DNA of 14,766 nt from Flavobacteriales bacterium UBA4660. Lineage in GTDB: Bacteria; Bacteroidota; Bacteroidia; Flavobacteriales_D; Sanyastnellaceae. The position numbers were made by a program, and so were the translations under genes. The stretch spans positions 27,686-42,451 of the forward strand of contig DHLU01000086.1 in the NCBI GenBank assembly GCA_002405435.1, written 5' to 3'. This document shows, piece after piece, positions 7,645 to 14,365 of this stretch; position 1 is the first letter of the stretch, and the number at the start of each line of letters is the position of its first letter. The notes under the pieces were generated by a model. That model had not been told where the DNA came from and did no database searches. It was given only the letters and a program-made list of their open reading frames with translations.

Positions 7645-8295
7645 TCAGACCGAAACAACCTGGTGCTTGATGGCATAAAGTACCAATCCCACCCTCGACC
7701 TCAGTCCAAGCCTGTCACACAACAGCTTGCTGTGCCGCTCTGCCGTGCGCGGACTGATGTACATGGCGTCGCCTATTTCCTTGTACGTCATCTCCGTGCA
7801 GCAATGCCTCAGGAACTCTATTTCCCGGTCTGTAAAATCAACCCGCACTGCCGCTCCGCTGCCCTGTTTGTTAATGGCATTCATCATACTGTGGCTGACC
7901 AAATCAGAAAAATGTACGCCGCGGGTATGCACCTCTTCTATCGCTCTGACCAGGTCTTTCGGCTTGACGTTTTTTACCAGGTATGCACATGCCCCTGCAC
8001 GCAACATGCGGATAACATGGCTCTCGTCTTCGTGCTGGCTCAGTGCAATCACCCTCGCCGCCGGATCACGGGCGCACAGGGTGCGGGTCGCTCTCACTCC
8101 ATCGCATACCGGCATGTCTATATCCATCAACACCACGTCTGCACGAATGTGCAACAGCCGCTCACACAACGCATCGCCGTTTCCCTCGTCAGCAACCACA
8201 TCAAACCCGCTGCCCAGCAGAATTTCTACCAAGCCCTTACGGACCAGCACATGGTCATCAGCGAGCGCAACTTTTATCTGGTTCTTACCATCCAT
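7645..8295 (-). CDS. LuxR/NarL-family response regulator
   Basis: This 216-residue protein has a receiver domain at about 7-125: the acidic pair D13-D14, the phosphoacceptor D58 in LMDIDMP, S86 in IALSQ and K108 in YLVKN. A C-terminal LuxR-type helix-turn-helix follows at about 150-214 (FTDREIEFLRHCCTEMTYKE, then ISPRTAERHSKLLCDRLGL). It is the usual length for NarL/FixJ regulators. On phosphorylation by the kinase encoded 23 nt upstream it should bind DNA as a dimer and change transcription. It is the last gene of a four-gene minus-strand operon and is convergent with the tRNA-Leu gene. Candidate targets are the inverted repeats at 10440-10485 upstream of the operon, which is inference. Confidence 0.95.
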   Translation of the reverse strand: MDGKNQIKVALADDHVLVRKGLVEILLGSGFDVVADEGNGDALCERLLHIRADVVLMDIDMPVCDGVRATRTLCARDPAARVIALSQHEDESHVIRMLRAGACAYLVKNVKPKDLVRAIEEVHTRGVHFSDLVSHSMMNAINKQGSGAAVRVDFTDREIEFLRHCCTEMTYKEIGDAMYISPRTAERHSKLLCDRLGLRSRVGLVLYAIKHQVVSV

Positions 8296-8318
8296 GTCGC
8301 TAAAGATATATCCGGGCG

Positions 8319-9098
8319 CTACGCCGGTGTCGCACGTTGCGCCTCCGGCCGTGCCAGCAACACCACACGCGTTCCACCCCCGGGGCCCGGCTCAAAAACG
8401 GCGCTGCCGTTCAGCAATGCCATACGCTGCCTCATGTTGTTAAGCCCCTGGCCCCGGCTCTGCGCTGGTTTGAGTCCCGATCCGTTGTCTCGAATCTCCA
8501 GGTATACCGCTTCAATGCCCTGGTTCATACTAATCGCTATCTGCGAGGCTCCGCTGTGTTTGAGGGCATTGTTGACCGCCTCCTGAAAGCAGCGAAACAT
8601 GATTACCTCTTGCTGCTGCGACAGCGTATGCCGCTCTCCTTCAGATGTAAATGTGCACGACACCGCGCCCGACTGGCCTATCCGCAGCGCCTCCCGCTCT
8701 ACGGCCAACTCGAGGCCATTTTCCAAAATATAGTTCCCCGAAAGACTTCTCGAAAGCGAGCGCAGTTCTTGTTGTGCCTGGTCAAGCGCCGCAACCGTGC
8801 TGCTGCCCTCTATCTCCCCTTTTTCGATGAAGCTGTTGAGGTGCATACCCACAATGGTAAGGCGCTGGCTGACATTGTCGTGAAGCTCCTGAGCAATGCT
8901 CTGAAGGGCCTGTTCAGTTATCTCAATCTGTGACTGCAGGCGGGCCGCCTTAAACTGTTCATGCAGCTTTTCATTCTCCCGCAAATGTTCCAGTTGCTTT
9001 TTTCGGTAAGCCACCACCACCATCACAACCACGCAGGTAAGCAACCCGCCCAACAGCAAGCCCGCATACACCACGAGATGTAACTCCGTTGGTTTCAT
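8319..9098 (-). CDS. NarX/DesK-type sensor histidine kinase with minimal extracytoplasmic part
   Basis: The 259-residue kinase has one membrane segment (about 8-31) preceded by only seven residues, then a coiled-coil linker (33-65), a HisKA_3 dimerisation domain with the phosphorylatable H73 in QELHDNVSQRL, and an HATPase domain. The N-box is EAVNNALKHS (173-182), the G1 box DNGSGL (204-209) and the G2 box GQGLNNM (216-222). No periplasmic or PAS-type sensor domain is present. Its ATG overlaps the stop of the preceding 7-TM gene in an ATGA (9098-9095), so translation is likely coupled and the membrane protein may act as its sensor. It should phosphorylate the regulator encoded next in the operon. 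Confidence 0.94.
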   Translation of the reverse strand: MKPTELHLVVYAGLLLGGLLTCVVVMVVVAYRKKQLEHLRENEKLHEQFKAARLQSQIEITEQALQSIAQELHDNVSQRLTIVGMHLNSFIEKGEIEGSSTVAALDQAQQELRSLSRSLSGNYILENGLELAVEREALRIGQSGAVSCTFTSEGERHTLSQQQEVIMFRCFQEAVNNALKHSGASQIAISMNQGIEAVYLEIRDNGSGLKPAQSRGQGLNNMRQRMALLNGSAVFEPGPGGGTRVVLLARPEAQRATPA

Positions 9099-9739
9099 GT
9101 GTCAGTTCCTGGGTTTTTTTTAAACAACACTACAGCCAATACGCTATAGTATATGCAGGAAACATACGCGTGAATCATTTCTATCAGCGGCATGCCATCA
9201 GGCGACCTGGCTATCTCATTGTACAGGCCATGACGGGCGAAAAAAACACTCCAATAGATAAAGACGGCGGCGTTGAAGATAAAAGCCTTGTGGTTGCGTA
9301 GCGGCTCGGGACTCACCACTCCCAATACCTGCCTGAAATAGAGTATTGAACAAACAATTACCACCAGCGAATCAAGGGCGATGGGCATGGCCGGAAAGGA
9401 GCGAAACCCGCCGAGCAGGAGCGGAAGTCCGATGCCGTTAACCACTACGAGCAGAAACAGCCCTGTCATCAGGCGGCGCAGGCCGGGGCCCGTGAGCAGC
9501 AGATAGTAAATCCACACATAGAGACCAAAACTTACCGGGGAGTAAATCACATAAAGCACCGAAGACTCCATGCCTGTTGCGCTCAGCCATCTCACCGCTA
9601 CCTCGTGACAGAGGGTCAGCCAAACCAACCAGGCGAGTACTTTAAAAGGTTTCTCAAGCGCCTTGTACCTGGCAAGACCCACCCCTGATGCCACCAGCAA
9701 TACAATAAAATAGACCCAGGTATCTGCCGGCATGTTCAC
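9095..9739 (-). CDS. Seven-TM membrane protein, probable partner of the adjacent histidine kinase
   Basis: The 214-residue product is mostly hydrophobic, with about seven predicted membrane helices near 8-27, 33-51, 61-84, 91-112, 119-140, 152-170 and 187-206. Short charged loops include RYKALEKPFK and FARHGLYNEIARSPDG. I recognise no transporter or enzyme motif; the pattern recalls uncharacterised seven-helix proteins of Bacteroidota. The gene lies 21 nt after the PCPxxCP anchor gene and overlaps the kinase by 4 nt, so all are made together. Because the kinase has no sensor domain, this protein is a candidate for sensing a membrane-soluble or small ligand and passing the signal to the kinase. 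That role is inferred from context only. Confidence 0.8.
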   Translation of the reverse strand: MNMPADTWVYFIVLLVASGVGLARYKALEKPFKVLAWLVWLTLCHEVAVRWLSATGMESSVLYVIYSPVSFGLYVWIYYLLLTGPGLRRLMTGLFLLVVVNGIGLPLLLGGFRSFPAMPIALDSLVVIVCSILYFRQVLGVVSPEPLRNHKAFIFNAAVFIYWSVFFARHGLYNEIARSPDGMPLIEMIHAYVSCIYYSVLAVVLFKKNPGTDT

Positions 9740-9760
9740 TTTTACTGCAGTCTCCTGGTT

Positions 9761-10270
9761 TCAATACAACTTATTCTGCGGACAGTTGATTGGGCAGGGC
9801 CGCACATACTCCCGGATGGTGCTCCGTATAGTTCGCTCATCTTTATAGACCAGCCAGCGCTCCGATGACCCGTTAATAACCGTGTCTTTACTGGCCAGCC
9901 AGACAAGGGTAAACTCTCCATTTTTCTGCTTGCGCGCAATATAAAACTGCAGGCCCTCCGTCTCCGGATGCGCCGTGTTGAGCACGCTGTCAATTTCTGT
10001 TTTTTCTATGTACCACCCCTGTAAAGTGTCGTTGCCAATCCTGAGAATTTGGTTTCCTGTCCGGTAATTGGCAATCATCTCTCGCGCTGCCGACAGTTGG
10101 ATATGGGCCTTGTCTTCTCCGGGAGACAGCGGCATTGTGTCCTCTGCGCTTCCCTCAGCGTCCGCTCGCCCCGGAGATGACCTCACCAGGAGAAAGGTCG
10201 ATGAAACTCCTATGGCCAGTCCGAGCAAAACGCCCAGAAAGAACTTCGAGTTGTTTGCTTTTTCCTGCAT
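9761..10270 (-). CDS. Membrane-anchored hypothetical protein with C-terminal PCPxxCP motif
   Basis: This 169-residue protein has one N-terminal membrane segment (about 10-29, FFLGVLLGLAIGVSSTFLLV) and a soluble domain that is probably periplasmic. The first part of that domain (31-56) is low-complexity and acidic; the folded part (about 57-150) alternates short helices and strands (GLQFYIARKQKNGEFTLVWL). It ends in EYVRPCPINCPQNKLY, with paired cysteines at 159 and 163. The PCPxxC ending recalls small uncharacterised Bacteroidota proteins, but I cannot name a family. Two cysteines three residues apart could bind metal or form a disulfide. As the first gene of the operon, 21 nt before the 7-TM gene, it may be an accessory sensor or ligand-binding subunit. 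Confidence 0.75.
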   Translation of the reverse strand: MQEKANNSKFFLGVLLGLAIGVSSTFLLVRSSPGRADAEGSAEDTMPLSPGEDKAHIQLSAAREMIANYRTGNQILRIGNDTLQGWYIEKTEIDSVLNTAHPETEGLQFYIARKQKNGEFTLVWLASKDTVINGSSERWLVYKDERTIRSTIREYVRPCPINCPQNKLY

Positions 10271-10439
10271 AATTCGCTGGGTTATTTGGTTAATGAAGCG
10301 GCCAAGCTACAGCGACTTTTCGGCCACCGTGCTCCGCAACTTTCAGGCACCGGCGCTCCTGTCCGTGGCCGCTTGGTTAACACCCAATGTTTACGGGCAT
10401 TTCCGGCACAACACCCATCCGTGCGCCCCGGTGTAACTG

Positions 10440-10485
10440 ACGCAAAATGCGTGAAAACCCCTTTGCCCATGCGTAATTCTACGCA
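10440..10485. promoter_or_regulatory. Paired GCGT-core inverted repeats, possible operators
   Basis: ACGCA-AAA-TGCGT (10440-10452) and TGCGTA-ATTC-TACGCA (10470-10485) are perfect inverted repeats sharing the TGCGT half-site, 30 bp apart start to start. A weaker CGTA-GTAG-TACG follows at 10496-10507. They lie upstream of the barrel-gene promoter and could bind a dimeric regulator, perhaps the LuxR-type protein encoded in the divergent operon. Confidence 0.4.
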
Positions 10486-10508
10486 ACCGAAAAGGCGTAG
10501 TAGTACGG

Positions 10509-10540
10509 TTGACCCGCGGTATACCCAACCCACAGATTTG
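10509..10540 (+). promoter_or_regulatory. Possible promoter of the barrel-protein gene
   Basis: TTG (10509-10511), a 21-nt spacer and CAGATTTG (10533-10540) match the Bacteroidota consensus with one change at the first position of the -7 element. The ATG follows 28 nt later. Confidence 0.4.
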
Positions 10541-10568
10541 CCCCGCTCAACCTCCAAACGCTATTCCC

Positions 10569-11420
10569 ATGAAAAGGATCTTCCTCATCACCGCCATGCT
10601 CATGCTCGGCCCTGTGACTGCATTTTTTTGCCAATCTCCGGAATACGACAAAACCTACAAGTTTCGCATTGGCATCCCGTTGCAACCCTGTGATCACAAA
10701 GGAAAGTCTGATGGCTCAACACCTGCCTTTTCCCGAAAAAATGCCTCGTTCGAGATTGTGATGCTTCTTAGAGACTCATCTTATGTAATACACTTCCATG
10801 AAATGCCGCGGGAAGAGACGCAAAGCCCAAAGAAAGATTTTAATGAGCAATACGTGTTCTACCCGCCGGGTTCAGATTCGGCTGCGGCTAACCCAAACCG
10901 TAAACCGAGATATTTCCTGCTGACCAAAAGCGATTTCCAGAACTTCTGTGTCTTGGCAGAAAATCCCATCGATTGGAGCGTGGGCGCCATCACCGTTCCC
11001 ATCAAAATCCGGTTTGACGGGGAAAGTGAATCGTCTGTGCGCGACAAACGGCTTCGCTCCGTGGGTTCAGACCTGAACCTGGGCACCACCATAGGCATCA
11101 CCTGGCGTTGGATGGAGGGCGGAATGGCTAAGGGCAGCCTGCAGCTGGGCCTCTCGGTTACGTCGATCGATGTCGACTCCATTACTACCCGTGGCCGGGT
11201 TGTCGATCCTATCACCGCGTCCGCCTTCACCCCGTCTCTGACCTTTCAGTTGCATATAGGCCAATATTCACTCGGTATTAGCGGGGGCTGGGACATTCCG
11301 GGCGGGCAGTTAGCCGCTGACTGGGCCTACCGCAACAAGCCCTGGCTTGGCGTTGGCATCGGACTGAATCTGCTCTCCCACGCCTCCACCAACCGCCAAA
11401 CGGCGAAACTACCGCAGTAG
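10569..11420 (+). CDS. Predicted outer-membrane beta-barrel protein, function unknown
   Basis: I start at the ATG at 10569, which begins a signal peptide (MKRIFLITAMLMLGPVTAFF, cut near residue 22); the in-frame ATG at 10509 adds 20 polar residues in front and lies inside the promoter region. The mature protein of 283 total residues has an N-terminal portion (25-130) with polar strands, then a region rich in amphipathic beta strands (about 137-270: GAITVPIKIRF, LNLGTTIGITW, LQLGLSVTSIDVDS, FTPSLTFQLHIG, YSLGISGGWD) ending near WAYRNKPWLGVGIGLNLLS. Alternating glycine and aromatic residues and the late NKPWLGVGIG motif recall small outer-membrane barrels of Bacteroidota. No enzyme motif is visible. 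It is divergent from the two-component operon and followed by a terminator, so it is probably transcribed alone. Confidence 0.78.
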   Translation: MKRIFLITAMLMLGPVTAFFCQSPEYDKTYKFRIGIPLQPCDHKGKSDGSTPAFSRKNASFEIVMLLRDSSYVIHFHEMPREETQSPKKDFNEQYVFYPPGSDSAAANPNRKPRYFLLTKSDFQNFCVLAENPIDWSVGAITVPIKIRFDGESESSVRDKRLRSVGSDLNLGTTIGITWRWMEGGMAKGSLQLGLSVTSIDVDSITTRGRVVDPITASAFTPSLTFQLHIGQYSLGISGGWDIPGGQLAADWAYRNKPWLGVGIGLNLLSHASTNRQTAKLPQ

Positions 11421-11541
11421 TCCACGGATTTTCGGGATGGCCCCGGGGGCGAGGTCCCGCGCCGGCATTCCCGCTAAAGAGCCCTGTTGTTGTTTACTAG
11501 ACTGAACTAAGTAACCAAAATTCCTGACAGAGGCGGCTGTG

Positions 11542-11573
11542 GCCCGGACTTTCAGTCCGGGCTGCAGTTTTTT
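11542..11573 (+). terminator. Intrinsic terminator-like hairpin after the barrel gene
   Basis: GCCCGGACT (11542-11550) and AGTCCGGGC (11554-11562) form a perfect 9-bp stem with a TTC loop, followed after five bases by six Ts (11568-11573). It lies 121 nt after the stop codon at 11420. Confidence 0.7.
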
Positions 11574-11836
11574 ACCACCGCCCACTCCCCGGCAAGTACA
11601 TGCCTGGCCCTTAATACCTTGTGTTGCCGGCCGGTGCTCCCGACACCCCCTTACAATCGGTTGGCCTGGCCGCATCTCACGGGCGCCCGGAAAACCGTTC
11701 ATTCACCCATTTCATCCAATTAATCCGCTTTTAGGGCAATTGGAGAAGATCCGACCGGCCCGTTGAGGCAATTGCAAGATTTTTGACAGCAGCAAACAGT
11801 TGACAAAACAAAGCAAAACACCAATTGAGGTTTTCA

Positions 11837-11852
11837 TAACGCGTATGCGTTA
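11837..11852. promoter_or_regulatory. Inverted repeat TAACGC-GTAT-GCGTTA overlapping the exbB -33 region
   Basis: A perfect 6-4-6 inverted repeat whose right end overlaps the presumed -33 element of the exbB promoter. A protein bound here would compete with RNA polymerase, suggesting repression. It shares the GCGT core, arm length and 4-nt spacer with the repeat at 10470-10485, although the half-sites are arranged differently. Confidence 0.4.
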
Positions 11853-11880
11853 GACGGCCGTTGATCTTTTGTTATGTTTG
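11850..11880 (+). promoter_or_regulatory. Promoter of the exbB-exbD-exbD-tonB operon
   Basis: TATGTTTG (11873-11880) is a perfect -7 element; a TTA (11850-11852) 20 nt upstream is a weak -33 match. Transcription would start near 11885, leaving a leader of about 80 nt before the ATG at 11967. Confidence 0.5.
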
Positions 11881-11966
11881 GCGCCCGTTTTGAGGGCTGC
11901 AAGGACCCGAAAAAACCCAACGTAAATAACCCGTAAATTCATTAAACAACCTTTAATAATCCTGTT

Positions 11967-12770
11967 ATGAGCAAACAACCCAAGAAGAAGAATGGAAACT
12001 TTAGCGCAATCTTCGCTTCCGTCGCAATTCCGGCTGCCATCGCTGTCGGCTTTATTCTCTACTACGTGGTAATGGGAAACCCCTCAAACTTTGAAGGCGG
12101 TGACAAACACGGAGAACACCTCAACATCCTCGGCCTGATGTATAAAGGGGGCCCGATCGTAGGACTCCTGCTGGCAGTTAACATCATCGTAATTACCTTC
12201 GGTGTTGAGCGTTTTGTCAGCCTGCGGGGCGCGAAAGGACGCGGCAGCATCGATGCCTTTGTGCGCAATGTGCGCGGCCTGCTCAACAACGGACAGGTAG
12301 ATGCCGCCATAGCCGAATGCGACAAACAGCGCGGCTCCGTTGCCAGCGTACTGCGCGCCGGCCTCGCCAAATACAAACTCATCGACAACGACAGTACGCT
12401 CGATAAGGAAAGCAAGATTACCGCGCTCAAACAAGAGCTCGAAGAGGCTACCTCACTGGAATTGCCGATGCTGTCAAAAAACCTGGTCATCCTCTCTACC
12501 TGCGCCTCTCTCGGGGTGTTGATCGGACTGCTCGGAACAGTTTCCGGTATGATTCGCTCATTCAATGCCATGGCCCAGTCGGGTACCCCCGACCCCACCG
12601 CGCTGTCTGCCGGTATTTCCGAGGCCCTGTGGAACACGTTCTTCGGCATCGCCGGCTCAGCCATTGCGATTATCTTGTTTAACCTGTTCAGCAGCCGGAT
12701 TGACAGCATGACTTACGGGATTGACGAAGCCGGTTACTCTGTTGTTCAAACGTTTGCCTCAAGGCACTAA
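11967..12770 (+). CDS. exbB: ExbB/TolQ/MotA-family proton-channel protein
   Basis: The 267-residue protein is the channel subunit that, with ExbD, uses the proton motive force to energise TonB. It has the ExbB core: a membrane helix at about 62-83, a cytoplasmic domain, and helices at about 172-195 and 222-243 with the conserved Thr residues T191 (GLLGTVSGMI) and T224 (ALWNTFFGIAG). The cytoplasmic domain contains the usual ACD-like stretch (VDAAIAECDKQRGSVASVLR). Unlike three-helix E. coli ExbB it has a lysine-rich N-terminus and an additional helix (about 13-35) followed by a short acidic loop. It heads the operon and is followed 42 nt later by the first exbD. Confidence 0.95.
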   Translation: MSKQPKKKNGNFSAIFASVAIPAAIAVGFILYYVVMGNPSNFEGGDKHGEHLNILGLMYKGGPIVGLLLAVNIIVITFGVERFVSLRGAKGRGSIDAFVRNVRGLLNNGQVDAAIAECDKQRGSVASVLRAGLAKYKLIDNDSTLDKESKITALKQELEEATSLELPMLSKNLVILSTCASLGVLIGLLGTVSGMIRSFNAMAQSGTPDPTALSAGISEALWNTFFGIAGSAIAIILFNLFSSRIDSMTYGIDEAGYSVVQTFASRH

Positions 12771-12812
12771 TTCACCCGGGGAACCACACCATCATCCCAA
12801 AAAATCAGCGGC

Positions 12813-13481
12813 ATGCCAAAAATTAAAATGCCCCGCAGCTCTCCCAGCCTGGACATGACGCCCATGGTTGACCTTGGGTTTCTGCTGGTGACCTTCTTTA
12901 TCCTCACGGCCAAGTTCCGCCCGGTCGAGCCTGTCGTCATCGACATGCCATCATCCCATGCTACCATCAAACTTGAAGACAAGGTAATGCTCATAACAGT
13001 CGACAAGGATGGACGCATCTTCTTTGACCTCGGAAACCCGGTGGTGAGGCAAAACATGTTGAAAAACATGGCCGAGCGCTATCCCGCCGTGTTGCAACCA
13101 CAACTTACCGAAGACTTTGTCACCCGCTTTTCCAACCTGGGTAGTTTCGGCGTGCCGGTAGCCCAGCTCAAAGACTATGTGATGGCTGACGAAGGCGACC
13201 GCGCCGATCTTGACAAAACGGTATCGGGTATCCCGGCTGATTCTCTGAGCAATGAGCTCGGCGACTGGATCATGGCCGGCTATACCGAGTTTGTGCGCTA
13301 TGCCAAGGAAGAAGAGGGGATGACCGATGACGACCTCCGCAAAAAAGGCCTGAAGTACGCTATCAAGGCCGACGGAGATACCGACTATGAAAAGGTCAAG
13401 AAAGTGGTAGACACCTTCAGGGACCGGGAAATCTATTCATTCAATTTTGTAACAAGCCTTGAGCAGGAGCCTAAAAAATAG
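12813..13481 (+). CDS. exbD: ExbD-family biopolymer transport protein, first paralogue, with long periplasmic insertion
   Basis: This 222-residue protein has one N-terminal membrane helix (about 17-35) with the conserved protonatable Asp at D20 in DMTPMVDLGFLLVTFF. The first periplasmic strands (VMLITVDKDGRIFFDL) and the C-terminal part (KYAIKADGDTDYEKVKKVVD) fit the ExbD fold. Between them lies an insertion of roughly 95 residues (about 80-175), polar and helical, not found in the 141-residue E. coli protein. It should work with ExbB and the second ExbD. The gap to the next gene is 36 nt and includes a hairpin that spans this gene's stop codon. Confidence 0.93.
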   Translation: MPKIKMPRSSPSLDMTPMVDLGFLLVTFFILTAKFRPVEPVVIDMPSSHATIKLEDKVMLITVDKDGRIFFDLGNPVVRQNMLKNMAERYPAVLQPQLTEDFVTRFSNLGSFGVPVAQLKDYVMADEGDRADLDKTVSGIPADSLSNELGDWIMAGYTEFVRYAKEEEGMTDDDLRKKGLKYAIKADGDTDYEKVKKVVDTFRDREIYSFNFVTSLEQEPKK

Positions 13482-13493
13482 GCCCTTGCTCCT
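13465..13493 (+). other. Hairpin across the exbD-1 stop codon
   Basis: AGGAGC (13465-13470) pairs with GCTCCT (13488-13493), and an alternative inner GCCTA/TAGGC stem is possible. The stop TAG (13479-13481) lies in the loop region. It could lower translation or transcript levels of downstream genes. Confidence 0.35.
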
Positions 13494-13517
13494 GAAATAA
13501 ATCCAGTCCGATTACAC

Positions 13518-14165
13518 ATGGCAGAAATTGTAGGCAACGAAGGCGGCGGCGGTGGCAAACACCAGAAGAAACGCGCCAAAAAAGGCCGGGTCCATATCGA
13601 CATGACCCCCATGGTGGACCTGGCGTTCCTCCTGATTACGTTTTTCATTCTGGCCACTACGCTCAGTAAACCGAGCGTTATGGAAATCACCTACCCCAAA
13701 GAGAAGGATGTGGACGACGTTGATAAGACCAAGGTGCGCGATGACCTGGCCACCACCATCCTGCTGGGAAAGAAAAGGGAACACCTCTATTTCTACCACG
13801 GCAGGTTCAAGTCAGACACCACGGTGCTCGAACTTACCGACTTCTCTAAAGACGGTATCCGCAAGGTATTTCTGGAGAAGAACCGCGACATTCTTGAGAA
13901 AATAAAAACAGAGGAAAAAAACTACCAGGAAAATAAGATTACCGAAGAGGAGTTTATCAAACGCAGACGGTCCATTAAGGGCGATGACAATGCCCCCTTT
14001 GTGATTGTCAAAACACTCGACAAAACCCCTTACCGGAGTGTGATTGATGTGGTGGATGAACTCAACATTGCCAATATCGGCAAGTTTGCCATTCAGGACA
14101 TGGCCGAGAGTGAAGACATCACCCTGAGACAAACCCTCGCCGCCGCAGGTGAGGCCGGCGTATAA
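13518..14165 (+). CDS. exbD: ExbD-family biopolymer transport protein, second paralogue
   Basis: The 215-residue product has a basic, Gly-rich N-terminus (GGGGGKHQKKRAKKGR), one membrane helix (about 31-50) with the conserved Asp D34 in DMTPMVDLAFLLITFFIL, and a periplasmic domain. That domain carries a charged helical insertion at about 114-155 (VFLEKNRDILEKIKTEEKNY) before the closing ExbD strand-helix-strand (APFVIVKTLDKTPYRSVIDV, then LNIANIGKFAI). The TM motif is almost identical to that of the first paralogue, but the periplasmic parts differ greatly, so the two probably form a heterodimer or have distinct partners. A tonB gene follows after a 200-nt gap. Confidence 0.94.
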   Translation: MAEIVGNEGGGGGKHQKKRAKKGRVHIDMTPMVDLAFLLITFFILATTLSKPSVMEITYPKEKDVDDVDKTKVRDDLATTILLGKKREHLYFYHGRFKSDTTVLELTDFSKDGIRKVFLEKNRDILEKIKTEEKNYQENKITEEEFIKRRRSIKGDDNAPFVIVKTLDKTPYRSVIDVVDELNIANIGKFAIQDMAESEDITLRQTLAAAGEAGV

Positions 14166-14365
14166 AGACCCCGCCCTGTTGGCTTGTGTGGCGGCCGATA
14201 AAGAAATATGCCCGTTTTCGTTCACGGGAATGAACGAAACAGGCCGAAGGATGTACAAGAGGTTGCAGGAAGCCCGCCAAGGCGGAGAGCCGATGTGCCA
14301 GCAGAGGGACCCGCGGCAAACAGGCTTCGGCAACAACGACATAAACGCATTAAAAAGAAAACACT
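14166..14365 (+). other. 200-nt gap between exbD-2 and tonB, with a hairpin
   Basis: The gap is long for this otherwise compact operon. It contains a perfect 8-bp hairpin TTTCGTTC (14216-14223) / GAACGAAA (14232-14239) with an 8-nt loop and no T-run after it. A plus-strand frame is open across the gap, with an ATG at 14251, but its later part is the shadow of tonB and I see no recognisable domain. No good TAnnTTTG promoter is evident. Confidence 0.4.

Larger units (their letters stand above)
10271..10568. other. Divergent intergenic region with several inverted repeats
   Basis: This 298-bp gap separates the minus-strand signalling operon from the plus-strand barrel gene. It holds a 9-bp inverted repeat AAGCGGCCA (10296-10304) / TGGCCGCTT (10366-10374), a direct repeat TTGGTTAA (10286-10293 and 10373-10380), the GCGT-containing inverted repeats at 10440-10485 and a possible plus-strand promoter. 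I find no convincing coding sequence and no clear promoter for the minus-strand operon. Confidence 0.6.
11421..11966. other. Gene-poor intergenic region upstream of exbB
   Basis: This 546-bp stretch has no convincing coding sequence on either strand; the frames open across it lack signal peptides, hydrophobic segments or recognisable motifs. It contains the terminator at 11542-11573, two CAATTG-centred sites near 11739 and 11767, a GCGT-type inverted repeat at 11837-11852 and the exbB promoter at 11850-11880. A small RNA between 11574 and 11830 cannot be excluded. Confidence 0.6.

Noticed and set aside
7615..8586. Plus-strand open frame of 323 codons
   Set aside because: It is antisense to the response regulator and kinase genes, which carry all expected motifs.
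10509..10568. Upstream in-frame ATG for the barrel protein
   Set aside because: The extra 20 residues precede a standard signal peptide and the ATG lies in the probable promoter.
10286..10693. Plus-strand open frame of 135 codons in the divergent intergenic region
   Set aside because: It overlaps the barrel gene in another frame and has a basic, Pro- and Ser-rich composition typical of chance frames, with no motif.
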